Assembly: GCA_025617745.1 (NCBI GenBank)
Contig: CM046870.1
Span: 4,469,285 to 4,533,284 of the forward strand
Source of the DNA: Heliocidaris erythrogramma
Lineage: Eukaryota; Echinodermata; Echinoidea; Camarodonta; Echinometridae
DNA: 64,000 nt
Direction: 5' to 3'
Below are positions 61,842 to 64,000 of the stretch, in pieces. Under the pieces are notes generated by a model, which was given only the letters and a program-made list of their open reading frames with translations, was not told the DNA's origin and ran no database searches. Numbering within the stretch: the stretch's first letter is position 1; each line of letters starts with the position of its first letter. The position numbers were made by a program, and so were the translations under genes.

Positions 61842-62273
61842 AAGCAGGCTGGACTGTACATCTTTGCAGGAGTACCTTTAATGCACACACAATAAAACAC
61901 TTTCATTTTCTGCATCACAAATACTCAGCTTCCTTCACAAAGCAGATTGAATACAAGCCTTGCTTACTTAGGAAGTATGGCATGATCAATGATCAAGTAA
62001 AACTGTTTGGAGTGAAAACGGTTATACTTTCGATCTCTACTACATTATTATCCAGTGGAAGGAAACTGTAACAAAACAACAACAACTTTTACAAAAGGTC
62101 GTTGATTTTCAAAGGATTTTATAACCTACAATTCATTCAACTATGTACATGTACATGTGTTTGGTACTAATATAGCGGACTAATTTCGAATCTGAAAAAT
62201 GTGTTTTTAATGTATGAAATGTAAAAATATAATTTGTTTATTACATTCAGAATAATACCTAAACCACAATAGG

Positions 62274-63830
62274 TACGTTCACACGTAGAGCGATAGCATC
62301 GATGCTATCGAGGTGTCGATGCTATTTTGGTGAAGACCAGATAGTGTCGAGACCAAACGCTGTCTGAACGCAGATAGTCACGAGATAGAAGCGAGTTTCC
62401 CAACTATTCTTGCAGCGAGTTTAGCAGGAGTAAATCTCAGGATCCAGCGACATAGCATCGATACTTTGCGGTAGACCACCCACCGCGCTTGTGACTATTT
62501 GTCGTGTGAGCGCAATCGCTGTTATCTTCACTCGCTGCTATTATAATTCTATCTGTTTCATGTGGTGCTATAATATAATGCAATGTATGTATTCATGTGA
62601 TGTACCCTCTTCCCTACTTTTTTTTCTATTATTCTGTCTGTTTCATCTGGTACTGTAATGTAATGTATGTATTCATGTGATGTATATAGGGGTATAGTAG
62701 GGTAATGTGTATACTGTGTGGTAAGGAAGGGGGTTGGGTTTTTTTTTTTGGGGGGGGGGGTCCTTCTTTTTATCTTTTTCTTTTTTATATATGTGACCAG
62801 GCACCACAAAACCACCCAAAAGTCGCACTGTGTGATTTTCAGTTAGAGATCAATGTGTTTTGGTTGGCATGCATGGTCAAATTTTAGTTGTGGGTATTTC
62901 CTGAAAGAGTATACTTTTTTCTAAGTAATCTAAAATGTGGAGGCACCAAACAATCTATAGAAGTGGTATTTTTGCCAGCTTTTTATCAGACTTATGTGTG
63001 TCTTCTCTGGATTTTGTTGTATTACTTTTCTTTTTCACGACCCTGAATACTTGTCTCATTTCAATCTCCCATAAATCTTCCGGAGTAAGTTCTTGCATTG
63101 ATACTTGTGCACTATGATAAACAGGATATGTCTATGTAGTATGCCAAGTTTAAGGACAATCTGATAATCCCTTCATAGAAATTTTCATTGAGTTCTAATC
63201 CTCCATTTGTCACCTTAGCACAACACTTTGCAAGTCAGAGTGCTTCAATAGACTGCAAACTTTAAACCCTTATTAAGAAGTAACATTATGAGGGACTGTG
63301 CATTATTCTCTTTGTACATTGAGTTATGAACATCCAATGAGTTATATATCATTTTAAAGCTGAGAATCTGCTCTTTCAGAATCAGACCTTAACTAAAGTA
63401 TGATGTGGTCTTTAGATATTGATTTACATGTGCTTACCAGAGAAGTGTGCATGCATGTTTTATTTTGGCATAAGATTGGAGTTCAGTCAATTTTGACATG
63501 TACAAGGTTTATTTAAAATTAAGTATTATAACACATGTATTTGCTACTTGATTGTATTATCGATATTACAAATGAATTGTTATTGTGTTATTATGTTGAT
63601 TTATGAAGACATATAACTTCCGCGCGTTTGACCATGCTTACCAATTATACTCGGGTCACTCTGTGTGGCGCAGTAATTATTGTTTTGGCAGCGGGTGAGC
63701 GATGAATAGTCACGAGTGGGTGATAGAAGCAAGTCGATCACGGCCTGTCTGAACGTACTGGAAATATTTGTGAAACTTACATAGCATCGATGCTAACATA
63801 GCATCGATGCTATGTACTACGTGTGAACAT
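62274..63830. mobile_element. 1.56-kb foldback element built on the palindrome TAGCATCGATGCTA
   Basis: TACGTTCACACGTAGAGCGA, TAGCATCGATGCTATCG at the left versus ACATAGCATCGATGCTATG, TACTACGTGTGAACAT at the right. The palindrome or part of it occurs at least five times (near 62295, 62316, 62452, 63782 and 63800). The subterminal GTGACTATTTGTCG and GATGAATAGTCAC also pair. In the middle (62798-63370) lies sequence related to the TGTGACCC element of 3985-4603, apparently a separate insertion. No transposase frame seen. Confidence 0.65.
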
Positions 63831-63855
63831 AACTAATATCAGCCTGCCATTTGTC

Positions 63856-64000
63856 GAAAGCCAAAAGGGCTTTAACTCAGTTTTAAAGGGTATGAGCTAA
63901 TGCTACTCAGACAATTAGTCAGTTAGCAGACAATTATGTCAATTGCAGGCAGCAACTGTCTAAATGAAATCTAGCGTTTCTTTTTCTCAGCTTAATTGGT
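63856..64000. repeat. GGAGCC-type repeat, left end only (window edge)
   Basis: GAAAGCCAAAAGGGCTTTAACTC matches the arm at 58765. The partner arm would lie beyond the window. The remainder to 64000 is AT-rich and has nothing else recognisable. Confidence 0.45.

Overview
The window looks like nuclear DNA of a marine invertebrate deuterostome, most probably a sea urchin or other echinoderm. The basis is an AT-rich background, spliceosomal introns, very frequent palindromic words such as TACATGTA and TAGGCCTA, long C or G homopolymer runs, and a dense load of short inverted-repeat transposons. It is not bacterial or viral: there are no operons and almost none of the long open frames are genes.

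The only gene I can name lies on the minus strand at the left. The 84-base exon at 8812-8895 encodes the FMNL-type formin signature ([12 protein letters not shown], then [10 protein letters not shown]). It is preceded 6.7 kb upstream by a 123-codon first coding exon (15588-15956) that starts MGQSSS, a good N-myristoylation signal. Both exons have canonical splice sites and compatible phase 0. The rest of the gene should continue leftwards beyond base 1; I could not find the next exon. CCAAT-containing DNA upstream of the start and a GC-rich patch with a splice donor near 27.8-28.0 kb are possible promoter or 5' UTR pieces. A separate GC3-rich open segment on the plus strand near 43.05 kb could be an exon of an unknown gene.

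Most of the rest is a record of mobile elements. A LINE 3' end (13.4-14.4 kb, minus strand) was split by a TTAA-flanked element, and the reading frame is continuous across the inferred empty site. TTAA-flanked elements occur as several families: a ~300-bp family (3 copies), a ~400-bp piggyBac-like family (2 copies), a family of exactly 80 bp including its TTAAs (3 copies), and two longer AAAGGG-ended elements. There are two copies of a tRNA-derived SINE, one hAT-type element with an 8-bp duplication, two TA-flanked mariner-type elements, and a set of foldback elements whose ends read GTTCACAC/GTGTGAAC or close variants. Several are nested and give a relative order of insertion.

The most unusual signal is a palindrome of only 33-44 bp, CAAGGAGGTACTAGGCAAG followed by its reverse complement, found at three unrelated places (21743, 53449, 57395). 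Two of the three copies are bounded by perfect 7-bp direct repeats, which looks like target-site duplication by an extremely small mobile element.
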